Shown one piece after another: positions 1 to 10,900 of a stretch of DNA of 64,000 nucleotides. The translations under genes and the position numbers were made by a program. The notes below the pieces were generated by a model that worked only from the letters and a program-made list of their open reading frames with translations, searched no databases and was not told where the DNA came from. How positions within the stretch are numbered: position 1 is the stretch's first letter; each line of letters opens with the position of its first letter. The stretch covers positions 248,001-312,000 of the forward strand of contig MU400521.1 in assembly GCA_022578965.1 (NCBI GenBank), in the 5' to 3' direction. Source of the stretch: Xylaria sp. FL1777. Lineage: Eukaryota > Ascomycota > Sordariomycetes > Xylariales > Xylariaceae.

Positions 1-53
1 TGCTCCCTCACAGTAATATTGCATTATCTCGGCCTAGTTCACTTGTTGCCAAA

Positions 54-1411
54 ATGAAGTCCGCAGCCTACGCCTTGATTTCGGCAGCTCTCACCTTCCA
101 GGCCTCTGCTCACTCCATCTTTCAGGAGTTATGGGTGGATGGTGTCGATTATATAAGTCATCCTCGCAATCTTGATTGTGGAAGATGCTAACTCGTGGCG
201 CACGGGTCCCAATGCATTCGCATGCCGCCGAATAACAACCCGGTGACCAATGTCAACAGTAACGATATCCGATGCAATGTTGGCGGCACCAGGGGCGTCG
301 CGGCCAAATGCCCTGTGAAGGCAGGATCTACAGTCACGGTTGAGATGCACGCAGTACGAAAGCCGAGCATCATAGCAAACAACATTCACTAACGGCGCGA
401 CAGCAACCTAAAGACAGGTCATGTGGCTCGGAAGCAATCGGGGGGGCACATTATGGGCCTGTGAACGTTTACCTAAGCCAAGTAGCAGATGCCACAACGG
501 CCGATGGCTCAGCCTCTTGGTATAAGATTTTTGCAGACTCTTGGTCTTCAAAGGGATCTGTGGGTGATGCCGACAATTGGGGCACCAACGATCTCAATTC
601 TTGCTGCGGCAAAATGGATGTTACAATCCCCTCGGATACGCCATCTGGCGACTACCTACTCCGTGCTGAAGTTATCGCCTTACACACAGCAGGGCAATCC
701 GGAGGCGCCCAGTTTTACGTCTCATGCTACCAAATCACCGGTGAGTAACCCTTACGTTCGCTACCTCCGCCTTTTACATTTTAGGAGGAGTAATCGATCT
801 CGTACCCTCTCTGTCCTGGGCTTTTAGAATGTGAAGTACTGACTCTTCTTTTTCTAGTGACTGGTGGCTCCGGTACAGTCCCAGCAGGTGTGAAGCTTCC
901 CGGGGCCCTCAAGTCGTCAGATCCTGGTATTCAAGTAAACATCCACGCCAAGATGAGCAGCTATGTGAACCCAGGACCCGCCGTTGTTCCTGGCGGACTT
1001 ACCAAAACTGCCGGCTCAGGCTGCAGCAGTGGCTGTGCTAAGACAGTAAGAACCCCTAAATGCTATTCATTTCTCGTTTCGGTGGCCTTGAGAATATCAA
1101 GCCTCCTATGGCTAGGTACACACTCAAAATGCCCATCACTAACCCCCTGCGTTGCAGTGTACTGCTGGTAGTGGTCCAGTCGGGACTGCAGTCGCGGCTC
1201 CAGCTCCCTCTGGCGGCTCTGGCTCCGGCGGTGGTTCTGCATGCGCTCAAGCAGCCTACCAACAGTGTGGCGGACAAGGATACACAGGTTGCACAACTTG
1301 CGCTGTAAGTTTCCCTCACCTCTACAGGTCACCGATAAGACATTAACCCCTTGACAGAGCGGCCTCACTTGTAAAGATGTTTCTCCCCCATACTACTCTC
1401 AGTGCAGCTAA
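54..1411 (+). CDS. AA9 lytic polysaccharide monooxygenase with C-terminal CBM1
   Basis: Secreted copper enzyme that cleaves cellulose or related glucans oxidatively. Proposed exons are 54-152, 204-353, 404-740, 858-1045, 1158-1304 and 1358-1411 (324 aa). Residues 1-19 are a signal peptide (MKSAAYALISAALTFQASA); cleavage exposes His20, the first His of the histidine brace. The second copper His lies in GGAHYGPV (about H99) and the axial Tyr in AQFYVSCYQ (about Y188). A Gly/Ser/Pro linker leads to a complete CBM1 starting ACAQAAYQQCGGQGY, with all family cysteines. All introns are GT-AG except the first (153-203), which is AT-AC: the frame demands that boundary because an in-frame TAA follows at 189-191 and no usable AG lies between it and the conserved GSQCIRMP segment. 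If AT-AC is not spliced the gene is broken, but every other part is intact. Family assignment is very secure; exon 1 to 2 joining is inferred. Confidence 0.93.
153..203 (+). other. AT-AC intron (U2-type context) in AA9 gene
   Basis: This 51-nt intron begins ATAAGT and ends CAC, with a strong branch site GCTAAC at 187-192. Apart from the first and last bases it looks like a normal fungal intron (GTAAGT...AG). It does not carry the U12 donor ATATCCTT. Removing it joins GVDY to GSQCIRMP exactly as in AA9 relatives. Confidence 0.7.
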
Positions 1412-2189
1412 GAGGTCTTCTGAACTACGTGCGTCGTGAAGGATAAATACGCTTAATTGGGTCCGTTCGAGCCATCTTCTGAATGTAGGCTGATAGCCTA
1501 TTGTGTGCTAGACAGTGGTAAGATTTATAGCTAGCATCAACAGTAATAGCTAAAAGCCTTATTGATCCTACAACTTAGCTCTATGAGTGTTAAACTAAAC
1601 TCGCATTCCATTGCCTCAATCCAAGTCGTTATAGATACTCGGCGCGAGGAATCGAACTCTGTGACTGGCATCCAAGTATTTTATTCTAGAGGAGATAGAT
1701 GGAGGGAGGGAAAGCCGGTTACGGAGTACACGGCGCACGGCATGCGGCACATCACGGCCCCGAAAGGCAAACACCGACGTGTTAACAGCTTTTAATGCTG
1801 CATTCCTAGGTTATATCTGCCCCCGTAATTACCTAATACCATGACATACACCAATTCAGCATTTGTGAAGGATCAAGGTAGGTGCCAAGTGGGAATTCTG
1901 AATACCGGTAATCGCGAATACGATAGCCATAAAGACGCCCACTGACATACCTACCTACCCTTGCTTCCTTGGCGCTATTCCTTCTTTCCGCATTACATAA
2001 AAACGCACGCATGCCGTAAGATTAACTCGATTTCTTTTTTCTCCGCCATCTGCCGAAATAAACTATATCGATTCGATCTAGAAACTACCAAAGATCGCCC
2101 GCCATACTACCCACCTACCGGTAATTGTATAAAAAAAATAATAAGGAAGAAGAGGAAGAGAAAGAAGAAGGGGAAGAACTACACACACG
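1412..2189. other. Intergenic, AA9 to DUF2470
   Basis: No convincing gene. A purine-rich tract (about 2138-2178) lies just upstream of the DUF2470 start and is probably its 5' leader. A tRNA T-arm-like fragment near 1640-1662 was rejected. Confidence 0.5.
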
Positions 2190-2858
2190 ATGGCGGCCAG
2201 CGACCCGAAGGCCCGCATAATGGCGCACATGAACAAGGAGCACGGCGCCGACCTCAAGCGCTACCTGCAAGCATTCAACGGGCTGTCCTCGTCAGCAGCG
2301 TCAGGCGCGAAGCTGACGGACCTCACCTTCGAGACGCTGACGATCGAGTCGGCGTCAGGCGCGCACGCGGTGCGCGTGGCGCCGCCGATGAAGTCGTTCG
2401 CGGACGCGCGCGTGCGCCTCGTCGACATGGCGGAGCGCGCGCAGGCGACGCTGGGGCTCAGCGACATCCGCATCGCCACGTTCCAGGGCCCGCGCGGCGG
2501 CGGGCTGGTGTCGTTCGTCGGCGTCGGGTTCTACATCGTCAGCGCCGTGGCCGTGGCGCTGGGGCTCGTGCAGCCCGGGACGGCGGCGTGGTCGGTCCTC
2601 GACGCGTGCTTCCCGTACGAGGGCGCCGCGGGTTTCGTGTGGATCGTCAAGGCCATCGCCGTGCCCGTCGCCGCCATACACGTCACCGAGGCGTGGTGGA
2701 TGGCGCGCAGCCGGCTCGCGAAGTACGGCGTCGAGACGGGCAGCGCGCTGTGGTTCAAGTGGGTGCTTGAGACGGCCGTGGAGGGGTTTCCGGCTTTCAA
2801 GCGGTTCGATCGGTTGGTGCGCGAGGAGAGGGCCAAGAAGGACGCTGTGAAGCACTAG
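2190..2858 (+). CDS. DUF2470-domain integral membrane protein
   Basis: Single-exon 222-aa protein. The N-terminal half (about residues 8-85, with ARIMAHMNKEHGADLKRYL) is a DUF2470 fold, related to the split-barrel haem-utilisation HugZ/pyridoxamine-oxidase group. The C-terminal half has about three hydrophobic segments (near 105-128, 140-165 and a weaker one after) followed by a basic tail (VREERAKKDAVKH). Fungal proteins with this layout are common but uncharacterised; a haem or flavin link is only inference from the domain. The coding sequence is much richer in G+C, especially at third positions, than the AT-rich flanks. Long open frames on other strands here are a by-product of that composition. 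The ATG at 2190 follows a purine-rich leader and starts the conserved domain almost at once; a longer upstream in-frame start is not needed. Confidence 0.85.
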   Translation: MAASDPKARIMAHMNKEHGADLKRYLQAFNGLSSSAASGAKLTDLTFETLTIESASGAHAVRVAPPMKSFADARVRLVDMAERAQATLGLSDIRIATFQGPRGGGLVSFVGVGFYIVSAVAVALGLVQPGTAAWSVLDACFPYEGAAGFVWIVKAIAVPVAAIHVTEAWWMARSRLAKYGVETGSALWFKWVLETAVEGFPAFKRFDRLVREERAKKDAVKH

Positions 2859-3843
2859 GTTCGTTCGGTGGTGTTCGGTGTCTTAGGTGCGGTGTGGCAT
2901 TGCAGATACACTAGGCTTGTCTTTAGCCTCCTCCGGATGCAAGGGAATGGATGAGGGTTTTGCTGCATTTGCACGAAATTCCCGCGACGCTCGGTTTAGA
3001 TAAATAGGTACATGGTTGATAACGACGGGATGCTTAGAACACAATCTAATGCCACAACTTTTACTAGTCTAGGTGACCGATCCGTTATATCCACCACGCG
3101 TCTCACTTTTATTTCCGTGCAAGATCCATCCTATGACGTTCTTCTTCGGGAATCTATGAGTCACCTCCGGTCGTTTCCAGACCCAAGCCTAAGTTTATAT
3201 ATCTCTCCTTGGAGCTAATACTAGGGCATTTTCTATTTATTCTTCTATGTGAGCACACATGAGCTTATCGACAGCATGGTCAGCTAAACATATCCATAAC
3301 TCATAACTATCTATCTGTAAGCGACTTAGTAAATGGTCGTCCGTGGGAGCTTAGCACGACATTGAAATGGGTCGTTATGGGATGTTAAACACTAAGTCCG
3401 ACTTTAGATAAAAACAATGCTTGATAGAGGGCATGCATCTAGGAATATATAATTACTATCGTCTTCTTTGAATTTAGTAGAGTTGAGTGCTTTCTCTCAA
3501 TTTGTGTCTATAGCCCCTACACGGCCCGTAGTATTTAATGTGGTAGGTAGGAAGTGACAGCTACCGTCATACCTAGGTAGTAACTCCATACTCTCACACA
3601 ATCTCATATTTCCCTTAAAACCCACGAGGCAAATCCATGTTGGCTTAATCCTTCCACTCATTTGCCCTCGTCATGAAGTTATGAACCGAATTCCCTCCCT
3701 CGAAAACACAAGTTCATCCTCCCTTTTGGTTTCCCATGCCATTATTTTCCATGCCAACTTTTCCGAAACGCCAAGGACTAGAAAGGATACTTCATCGTGT
3801 TGAGGCCTGGATCAGTCGACCGTGATCTTATACAAGGGCGATT
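2859..3843. other. Intergenic between convergent genes
   Basis: AT-rich 3' flanks of the DUF2470 and tetraspanin genes. It holds a short GGTAGGTAGG / TACCTAGGTAG repeat near 3541-3583. No gene seen. Confidence 0.5.
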
Positions 3844-4894
3844 TCACTCGTCATACGATCGCCATTCATTTGCCTCGTCGGAACGGCCGAGGCCGGAAGG
3901 CTCGACTCGATGCGGGGCTTGATCTTGCGCAGCTTGAGCAGCTGGTAGAGTTGACTGAGACGGGCTGTGGTCTACGCTGACTCCCGAGTCGTCACCATCA
4001 TGATACGGCTCCTCAATCAATCGTCCATTTTCGCCAGCTTCAGCTGGTTCTGCAATGCGTTTGAAATCCCGGGCGGCACTACCTCTTCCTTCGCGCCGTC
4101 TTAAGTAAACGAGGTGTGCCAACTTCTCCCAGTCAGTCATTTCAACGATTCAGCACAAAACATATTTTACCGGTTTTAGCCCCCCGGAATAGACCTACTT
4201 GCACAATACCAGTTAAGACGGCTACAGCAAACTGTAAGCCCGAAGTGCGCTGCATAGATGCAGTCCATGGCCCAACACAGAATGTGTCCCTATTATAGAT
4301 TTGTTCGCAAGCGTGTGGATTTTGTGGCTGCTTTGGCCAGGAACGATCGACAAGGCTACGAAGGCCACAGCACTCGAATGTGTTTTGGATACGCTCAATT
4401 GCACGGCCATCGTGATTCTGCCACAATCGCTGCCAATTACCTTCAAGTACACACTTTAAAGGCTGGCCAGGCACAAATCCCTGAGCTGCCAGGGTCGCAA
4501 TGACGACAGTAAGCACGCCCTGGACAACGTGCAATGTAGGCAGTAGCAGTTGCTGAATAGTCGATGATCTGGCCAGGCGATTTAAGACGGGAGTGTAGAA
4601 GAGGTTGGCAATGGCAAAGAAAGGAAGTAGAATTGTGAGCACGGTTGCTCCCGTCGAGATAGGCAGTGACAGTGTGCTCGACGTGACCTGAACGTAGCTA
4701 CGCCGTTCTGTTAGATACGACTAGAGAAGCGTAAATAGACAGCTTTACATGGCAATACCGATCGAAGCTACCATCAACTAAGGCATGGCATGTTAGTCTA
4801 CTACCCGGCTACTCGCGACTTTCTTCACCGATCGGCCTGACAACGATGCATAAGGTAAACATACCAGGGGAACGGCGATAATAAGTCGCGACAT
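3844..4894 (-). CDS. Tetraspanin family membrane protein
   Basis: Four-TM scaffold protein of membrane microdomains. Exons (minus strand) are 4894-4865, 4777-4749, 4697-4199 and 4125-3844, giving 279 aa with consistent phases. The short first exons encode MSRLIIAVPL and the rest of TM1, followed by a Ser/Pro loop (SLPIS), TM2 and TM3. The large extracellular loop carries the tetraspanin CCG motif (FECCGLRSL), two further cysteines and a PW, then TM4 (GLQFAVAVLTGIVQ). The C-terminal tail of about 95 aa is charged and Ser/Pro-rich. It most resembles fungal Tsp3-type tetraspanins rather than Pls1, but I cannot settle the subfamily. The last junction (4199/4125) was chosen because it is the only phase-0 pair of good donor and acceptor; an error there would change only the edge of TM4. 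Confidence 0.78.
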
Positions 4895-6344
4895 TGTGAA
4901 AGGTGGTACAACGCTGAGCAGCGTAGCAGTGTGGGTATTTTTGTTCGTGTTCGTTTCCTTTGAAGATGCTATCAGTTGCTGTAGGTAAGCCGATCAGAGT
5001 TCAGGTTTCCGCGATATTTACAAGGGCCAAGCTCGGACGAGAGGGCGTCGAGTTTACACTTGTTTTAGGGGAGTTGTAGTGGTGATAATGGTGGTGAATA
5101 GTGACGAGATGCCTACCTAACCTATTTGCTTGGTACCCGGGTTGAGTTGAAGTGAAAGGCGGGGAAATATCAGGCAAACACGGTGAGCCTTCTTTCACAG
5201 GGCTGTGGCACGGAGATCCGACGTGCTATATGCAAAATCCCGATTGACGCGGGGGAGGCGGTCAATTGGCGCGATATCGAAGGTACGGCACTGTAAGGGG
5301 TGCTGCGTACATATGTACATATTACATATGTATACATGTAAGATATGTATATCTAAATACGGAATCTTTGTACCCAGCTAACTTAGCATTGTGAAAAGCT
5401 GCGCTCAACTGTGTAATGTCTGTTCTGTCTAGCCGTAGCAAACTTCACTTCTTTCTCCTTTTTTTTTCAACATACTACTTAGTTGTTGTAGTTGCAGCTA
5501 GATTTGCGAGATGCACATACAGCACAGTATGCCTACCTAGGTAAGTACCGGTATACCTACTATATGTAAGATGTAAGTAGCATACCCAGTATTGTGTGTA
5601 CCGCAATCCCGAAGCAATGTCTCAGTTGTGTACCGTCTTTCTTATTAAGTTGTGTCCCCTGCATATGTATTCTGTCTATGCCACTATATTGCAAGCCTCA
5701 GTACATTGTGTTCGTAAAGTGACTTGTCAATAAGTCAGCTCAGTTAATACTGGTCTCCCTTTATTCTGGCTTTTCCTATCATAATACCCTTATGTCTTAA
5801 GTTGTTCATCTTCTCTCACATTCGGGCACCTTGGATATCATATACTACCTTGGTTGCCCTGATCGGAATGTAAGTCAAGGTAGTCCTATGGCGGGGGTCC
5901 AAATCATTTTACCCATTTATGTATGAATATCTTATTTAAGATCATAGCTAATATAACATCAAGGCCGTCTTTGTAGTACTCTCATCGTCAAATTTTCTTT
6001 CTCTGATCTCCTTGAGTGAATTTTATCCCTCCCTAGTCTGCTGTAGGATGACCTGTGGGATTGCATGATATTTCCATACTTTTATCTTACAAGCTGAGGT
6101 AATACACTAGGACACATCTCAAGTGCGCTTTATCTTCATCTGTCCCCTACAACCTCGGTAACGTTCTGCCCAAAGCCAGCCGTTTACCACCCGACCCTTC
6201 GAAGCGGACTCGTTTCCTAAGCTTCTATAAATCTATTACCAATGTGAACCATGCCGTCTGCTCATGTTGGCCATGCACCGGGATCCAGACCCCGCAGGGC
6301 CCTCGGTTAAATAGCCACCTGCACCTGCAAACATACCCACCACC
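4895..6344. other. Intergenic, 5' flank of tetraspanin
   Basis: AT-rich. It contains tandem ATGTA/TACAT palindromes at 5307-5354 and a CCTACCTAGGTAAG repeat near 5531-5560. No gene recognised. Confidence 0.5.
5307..5354. repeat. ACATATGT/TATACATGTA palindrome cluster
   Basis: Several overlapping short palindromes (TACATATGTA, ACATATGTAT, ATACATGTAA, GATATGTATATC) stand in a row. Likely AT-rich low-complexity DNA; could extrude as a cruciform. Confidence 0.5.
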
Positions 6345-7088
6345 TCAAAAGTCATCGTTGTTGGGCTTTGGTGACCGCAGACCCTTGACGGTAAGCCACA
6401 GCGCAGAAATCAAGAAATAGAATGCGCCAAATGCTGCGTAACCACCAACACTCTTGATCGAGGGCTCCATTGGCTGAGTAGCCTGGAAGATGAAAAAACC
6501 GCCTGCCAAGGACGACTGGCCACCACTGAGAATCTGAGGCCACTGAGCACCAGTGGTCTTCCAGCGCCGCAGTCCAGCGCCGAGCTGCATGAGACCGGAG
6601 CCAATCGCCCACGCGCCATACACGCCGAGAACCCAGTGCATGTTGATGAAGAGGCTGACTATCACGAGAACTGTCGTTGCTAGACTGACCAGTAAATTGA
6701 TGGCCTGCGTCTGATTGTTCGCGAGCCCGCCGCTGTGCTGCGCGTCGACGAGGCACGCGGCCGCGTCCCACAGCGGGTAGATGACGAGCAGCACCGCGCC
6801 GACGACATGGTAGGCGTCGCCGACCGTGAACGCAGCGGTGACCCAGACGGCGGAGAATGCCACGCGCGCGAAGTAGTACTTCTTCAGCCAGCGCTCCTGC
6901 GTGGCGACTGGGTCCGCCTCGGCGTCAAGCTGATCATACTTCGTCCTCGAGGGGAAGAACCTCTCGAGGTAGGCGCCCACGTTGGATGTCATGCTGGGCT
7001 GGTAGGCTGCGGAGTACCTGGGCAGAAAGGAATGCTCGCCGAAAGTCTCGTTGCGCGAAGCCTCTATAGAGACGAGTCGTCGGTTCAT
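6345..7088 (-). CDS. DUF308/HdeD-like six-TM membrane protein
   Basis: Single-exon protein of up to 247 aa. A soluble N-terminal tail (to about residue 70) is followed by about six hydrophobic helices, paired in the way of DUF308 short repeats (AFSAVWVTAAFTV..., AVLLVIYPLWDAAACLV, AINLLVSLATTVLVIVSLF, WVLGVYGAWAIGSGLMQLGAG, SLAGGFFIF, AFGAFYFLISALWLTV). DUF308 includes bacterial acid-stress protein HdeD; the fungal role is unknown. The first ATG is at 7088; a second at 6992 (MTSNVGAYLERF) has A at -3 and may be the real start, which would remove 32 residues. No introns are needed. The family is rather bacterial-like in distribution, so an ancient transfer is possible but not shown here. Confidence 0.72.
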   Translation of the reverse strand: MNRRLVSIEASRNETFGEHSFLPRYSAAYQPSMTSNVGAYLERFFPSRTKYDQLDAEADPVATQERWLKKYYFARVAFSAVWVTAAFTVGDAYHVVGAVLLVIYPLWDAAACLVDAQHSGGLANNQTQAINLLVSLATTVLVIVSLFINMHWVLGVYGAWAIGSGLMQLGAGLRRWKTTGAQWPQILSGGQSSLAGGFFIFQATQPMEPSIKSVGGYAAFGAFYFLISALWLTVKGLRSPKPNNDDF

Positions 7089-7936
7089 TAAAGGTGACGT
7101 CGATGAGAAGGATCCAGAGAGTGGGCGAGAGATGTACCGAAGTGAAGTTCGCTCGGCCTGCAGCTGAACACATAAACTACACTACATACCTACCTAATTA
7201 CTCTGGTGCAGCACACCATGGTCACTGCGTCTGACATTCATTTCAATTCCGTTGAGATGTAGTCAGTCCCTGACAAGGTTTGCTTACTGTGTTGCTATTC
7301 TGGGACATTGAAGCCGGGTCCTTCCACATCAGCTCTTACCGTTCAGGGTAAAGAACACTAACTAGGGCCAATGATGAGGCTCGAAAATATGCCATGAAGA
7401 GAATAGATCGCCGGCATTAGTGACCACGGAGGCTCCGGCAACATTCATATGTATCGTATTTGTTCATTTTCTTACGAAAGTTAAAACGATGAGCCGGCCC
7501 TAGTGATGGCCGCGGAATTACTGCAGTAGATATAAGAATTCATGCAACCTTTGGAATGAGACTTATGCATATTCTTCTGATGACGACGACGACGACCCCA
7601 ATGTTTAATGGTAGAGTTAGGTGGAGTCATCTGCCAAGTAAGCAAGCACAGGGCATTGTCAGCAGTAACCTAAAGAGCGACATTTTCAAGTCCCTAAGAG
7701 CACCACTAACGGCGCCTAATAGTGTCTTGTTTCAGCGCACAACACTTAGTGTAGGCACTATCATAGTAGATAGGTATGGTAGTGTACACTACACGTAGGT
7801 ACTACGAGGAGTTTATGGTAAAAGACGTTGATAAGACAAACATCCAATTCCAATCGAACATATCGTTAACGCCAGCTACAGTAGATATGAGATTCATTGA
7901 TTCATTATCCAGCCAGTTGTCACCATGTAACCCAGT
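7089..7936. other. Intergenic
   Basis: 5' flank of the DUF308-like gene and 3' flank of ppo. No coding signal; only short chance frames. Confidence 0.5.
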
Positions 7937-10900
7937 TTAGCTACTCAACAGCTCGGCTTTGCGCTTCTGTAGTAGGAAATAATACTGCTGCATCTCCACC
8001 TGTGGAGTTGGTTGCCGCTCACCCGTAAAGCTACCCTTACCATGACCATCGAACTGAAGCTTCCAAGCTACAAAACAAGTCAGAATCAACTTTCAATGAA
8101 GACTAGAGACAAGAAGCTAGGATGGGTGGACTTACTGCTCGCATCGAAGGCAAGGTATGACCAACTGTCATTGAGATAAGCCTTCTCGGTTCCGACACGG
8201 ATAGTCCGGACCTGTCCCATCTCGCCGGGGGCGGGACGAAGCTTTTTGAGATCGGCAGCAAGTCGCACGAGGCCGACGACAAACGCGAGAGCGAGGTCCT
8301 TACCCAAGCATTCGTGCTGGCCGAAGCTGAACGACGACACGTCGCCGATCTTGCGCCTGGGGTTGAAAGTGGCTGCATCCTCAACCTCTGCCGGATTTCG
8401 TCCAGCCTCACCCTGGAACTCGGTTAGCAATCTCCGGGGGCAGCGGAAATTAACAAGGGCATGCATGTGGACTGGGATTCATCAGCGGGAAATAATACTC
8501 ACAAGCAACATGACGATGGCGTTGCCCGGCTGCACCGGTTTGCCCTCGACCTCGCCGGGCGCGACGGCGACACGCATGTTACGCTGGGTGCTCGTGAGCC
8601 GTTGAGCCTCCCTCACGTAGTCGTGAAGGCCGGCATCATCGCCCTTTAGCGCAAGAGCCTGCACCTCGGCCCAGATCGACGCGTTTTCTTTACGTAGGAA
8701 GAATTCTAGCACCTCGTAGAACTACTCAGACAGTTAGCATCCAACATCCGGGCCAAACAAGCTACGCGAGGTGGTAAGGAAAAAGAGGGGGTTTATTAGG
8801 AAAGCTAACCGTGGTGACAGGAGCGCCAATGCCGCCAAAGGCGGTCAACCAAAGGTTATCTGTGACGCGCTCGGCTGAGTTACCCTGGGCGAGCAACTCA
8901 TCGACGATCTGATACCCGCAGGAGCGTAGTGAGTCTTTCTTGATGTGAACTTTCCGCGAGAATACGTTGGATAGAGCCGTGGCAATGCCAAGTCCGAGGC
9001 CACGTCCGCGCACCACCTCGTCGACAAGTTTGCGAGTGGTTTCAGTTATGACCTGGGCGCCTTCCTGGGCACGACGACGGCGATTCCAGGCCTGGGCAGG
9101 GTCGTTGTTGTTTACACCCCAGATGCGGATATTCAGGAGGTGTGTGTAGAACTCTGTCGCACTGAGGACACCATCTGGGTTCTCGTCACTCTTCAAGTCG
9201 AAATAGAATAGGTCGGAAAGCAATCGCGCATTCAGGGGAATGGCAATGTCACGAATGATGTCAATTTGGTTTAGACCCTCCTTGAGTGTGAACGTCTCCT
9301 GCCGGATGAGCTCTGTTCCAACACGTTCCACAAACGCATGGATGGCGTTATGGAGGTTCGGGACCTTCTTCAGCGCCTTCTGCATGTTGATGCGCTCCTG
9401 GTAATTGGAAGGCGCGTCACCAGACAACTGTGAGAGATTCAGAATTAGCAATCACAGTTTATAGCAAAAACTTAACTCATTCTTTGGGGTTTGAGGCGGG
9501 GTTGGGAGTACGTAGGAGCGTATGGTAAATAGGAGCAAACACCACACTAAATCAGGAGAGATATAATCGGACTACGTACCATGAACCAGCTGTAATCCTT
9601 CTTGCCTGGGAACAAGGCATTCAATGGCGCAACCCAGGGAAGCACGAATTGCTTGGGGTTACTGAGGACCTGTTTGATAGCTGCACTCGTGGTGACAACG
9701 ACAGGCGTCGGTGGTGGCTTGGGATCATCCAACGTGAACTGGGCCAGAGTGCCGAGCTCTTTCGCGATCGCCGCATTGGCCTTCCTGGTATACATGGGCT
9801 GCATGACAGCAACCGAGTTATATGGGAACCACCCTGGGACACCACGTTGTATTAGTTTATACAACATCGAGCCGCCCATGGTCTTATAATCCTGCTGTAC
9901 TTCATTGTAGCCCCAGCTGGTCAAATTCGAAACGGTGTAATCAAGCGTGTTGAATCTGTCGGAACGAACGAGGGTGACAGCGTCAGAGAGCACAGCTCTT
10001 CCGAGTGTGTAAGTGGGACAGATGCCAGTGCCGGCATTTCTGACGGGCTTGGTGTCTTCGATCATCAGGCCTGGGTAGAACTCGACCATATCTGGAGACT
10101 ATGCCACGGTGTTAAAATTAATACGTATTGATAAAACAGAAGATGAAAGGCTCGAGGTTACGTACTGAGTATAACTGCTCAAGAATGTGGGCGATCTGTG
10201 GGTCAGAGTTGATATCGCTGAACTTCTCCCATCGCTTGAGCCCGAAAAACTCACGGAACTCGTTCAGCGATGCGATCTGCCACTTACGGGCTTGGTTGAT
10301 ACCAAGTATCTCAACAATCCTGAGTGCCTTGGGGACCATGCGAGCACCGAACATGCCAGCAGGGTCATCCATCGCCTCTTTCAAGATACGGACTAGGTCC
10401 GCGTCCTTGAACTTACCATCTGCTTGACGTTCCAGTCCGTCAAATGTGCGGACACTGGGATCTTTGGGAATGCTCTGCTCAAAGGCAAGGAGAGCTTGGC
10501 CGAGTTCAGCCCAGCTAACATTCTGGAGGTCATCTGGGTTGCGACCAGGGAAGAGCTTAAGGAAGAAGCCATTGATCCAGGCTTCGTCTTTCTTAGAAAT
10601 GCATGAGTGGAACCGATATAGAAGATTGAACTCAACGCTGACTTGATTACCCACGCCTCGTGGGACACCTTCGCCGTCGTATTGCTTGGTGATGTCAACA
10701 CGCGGGTCCAATGTCCAGTCGCTCTTCGTGTGGTGTGTGTTGGTAATAGCCCTCAAGTAATCATGCAAGCTGATATTGACGTATAACCCGCCGACAATGA
10801 GACGAGCAGTATTGAAGAGGTCATGATCTTGCTTAGCAACTGCTTTGGCCCTGTCTTCTGGGCTTGCATTTTCTGGACAAGCTAGGGTAAAACGGCCGTT

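Noticed and set aside
54..1411. AA9 gene as a pseudogene because of the early in-frame TAA
   Set aside because: The stop lies inside a 51-nt segment with a perfect branch site, and removal restores the family sequence exactly. All later exons and catalytic residues are intact. The AT-AC intron is the simpler reading, though transcripts are needed.
1636..1665. tRNA T-arm-like sequence on the minus strand (AGAGTTCGATTCCTC)
   Set aside because: The stem does not pair well and no matching acceptor, D or anticodon arms are found around it.
2355..2855. 166-codon open frame antisense to the DUF2470 gene
   Set aside because: By-product of very high GC; Arg/His-rich composition, no domain.
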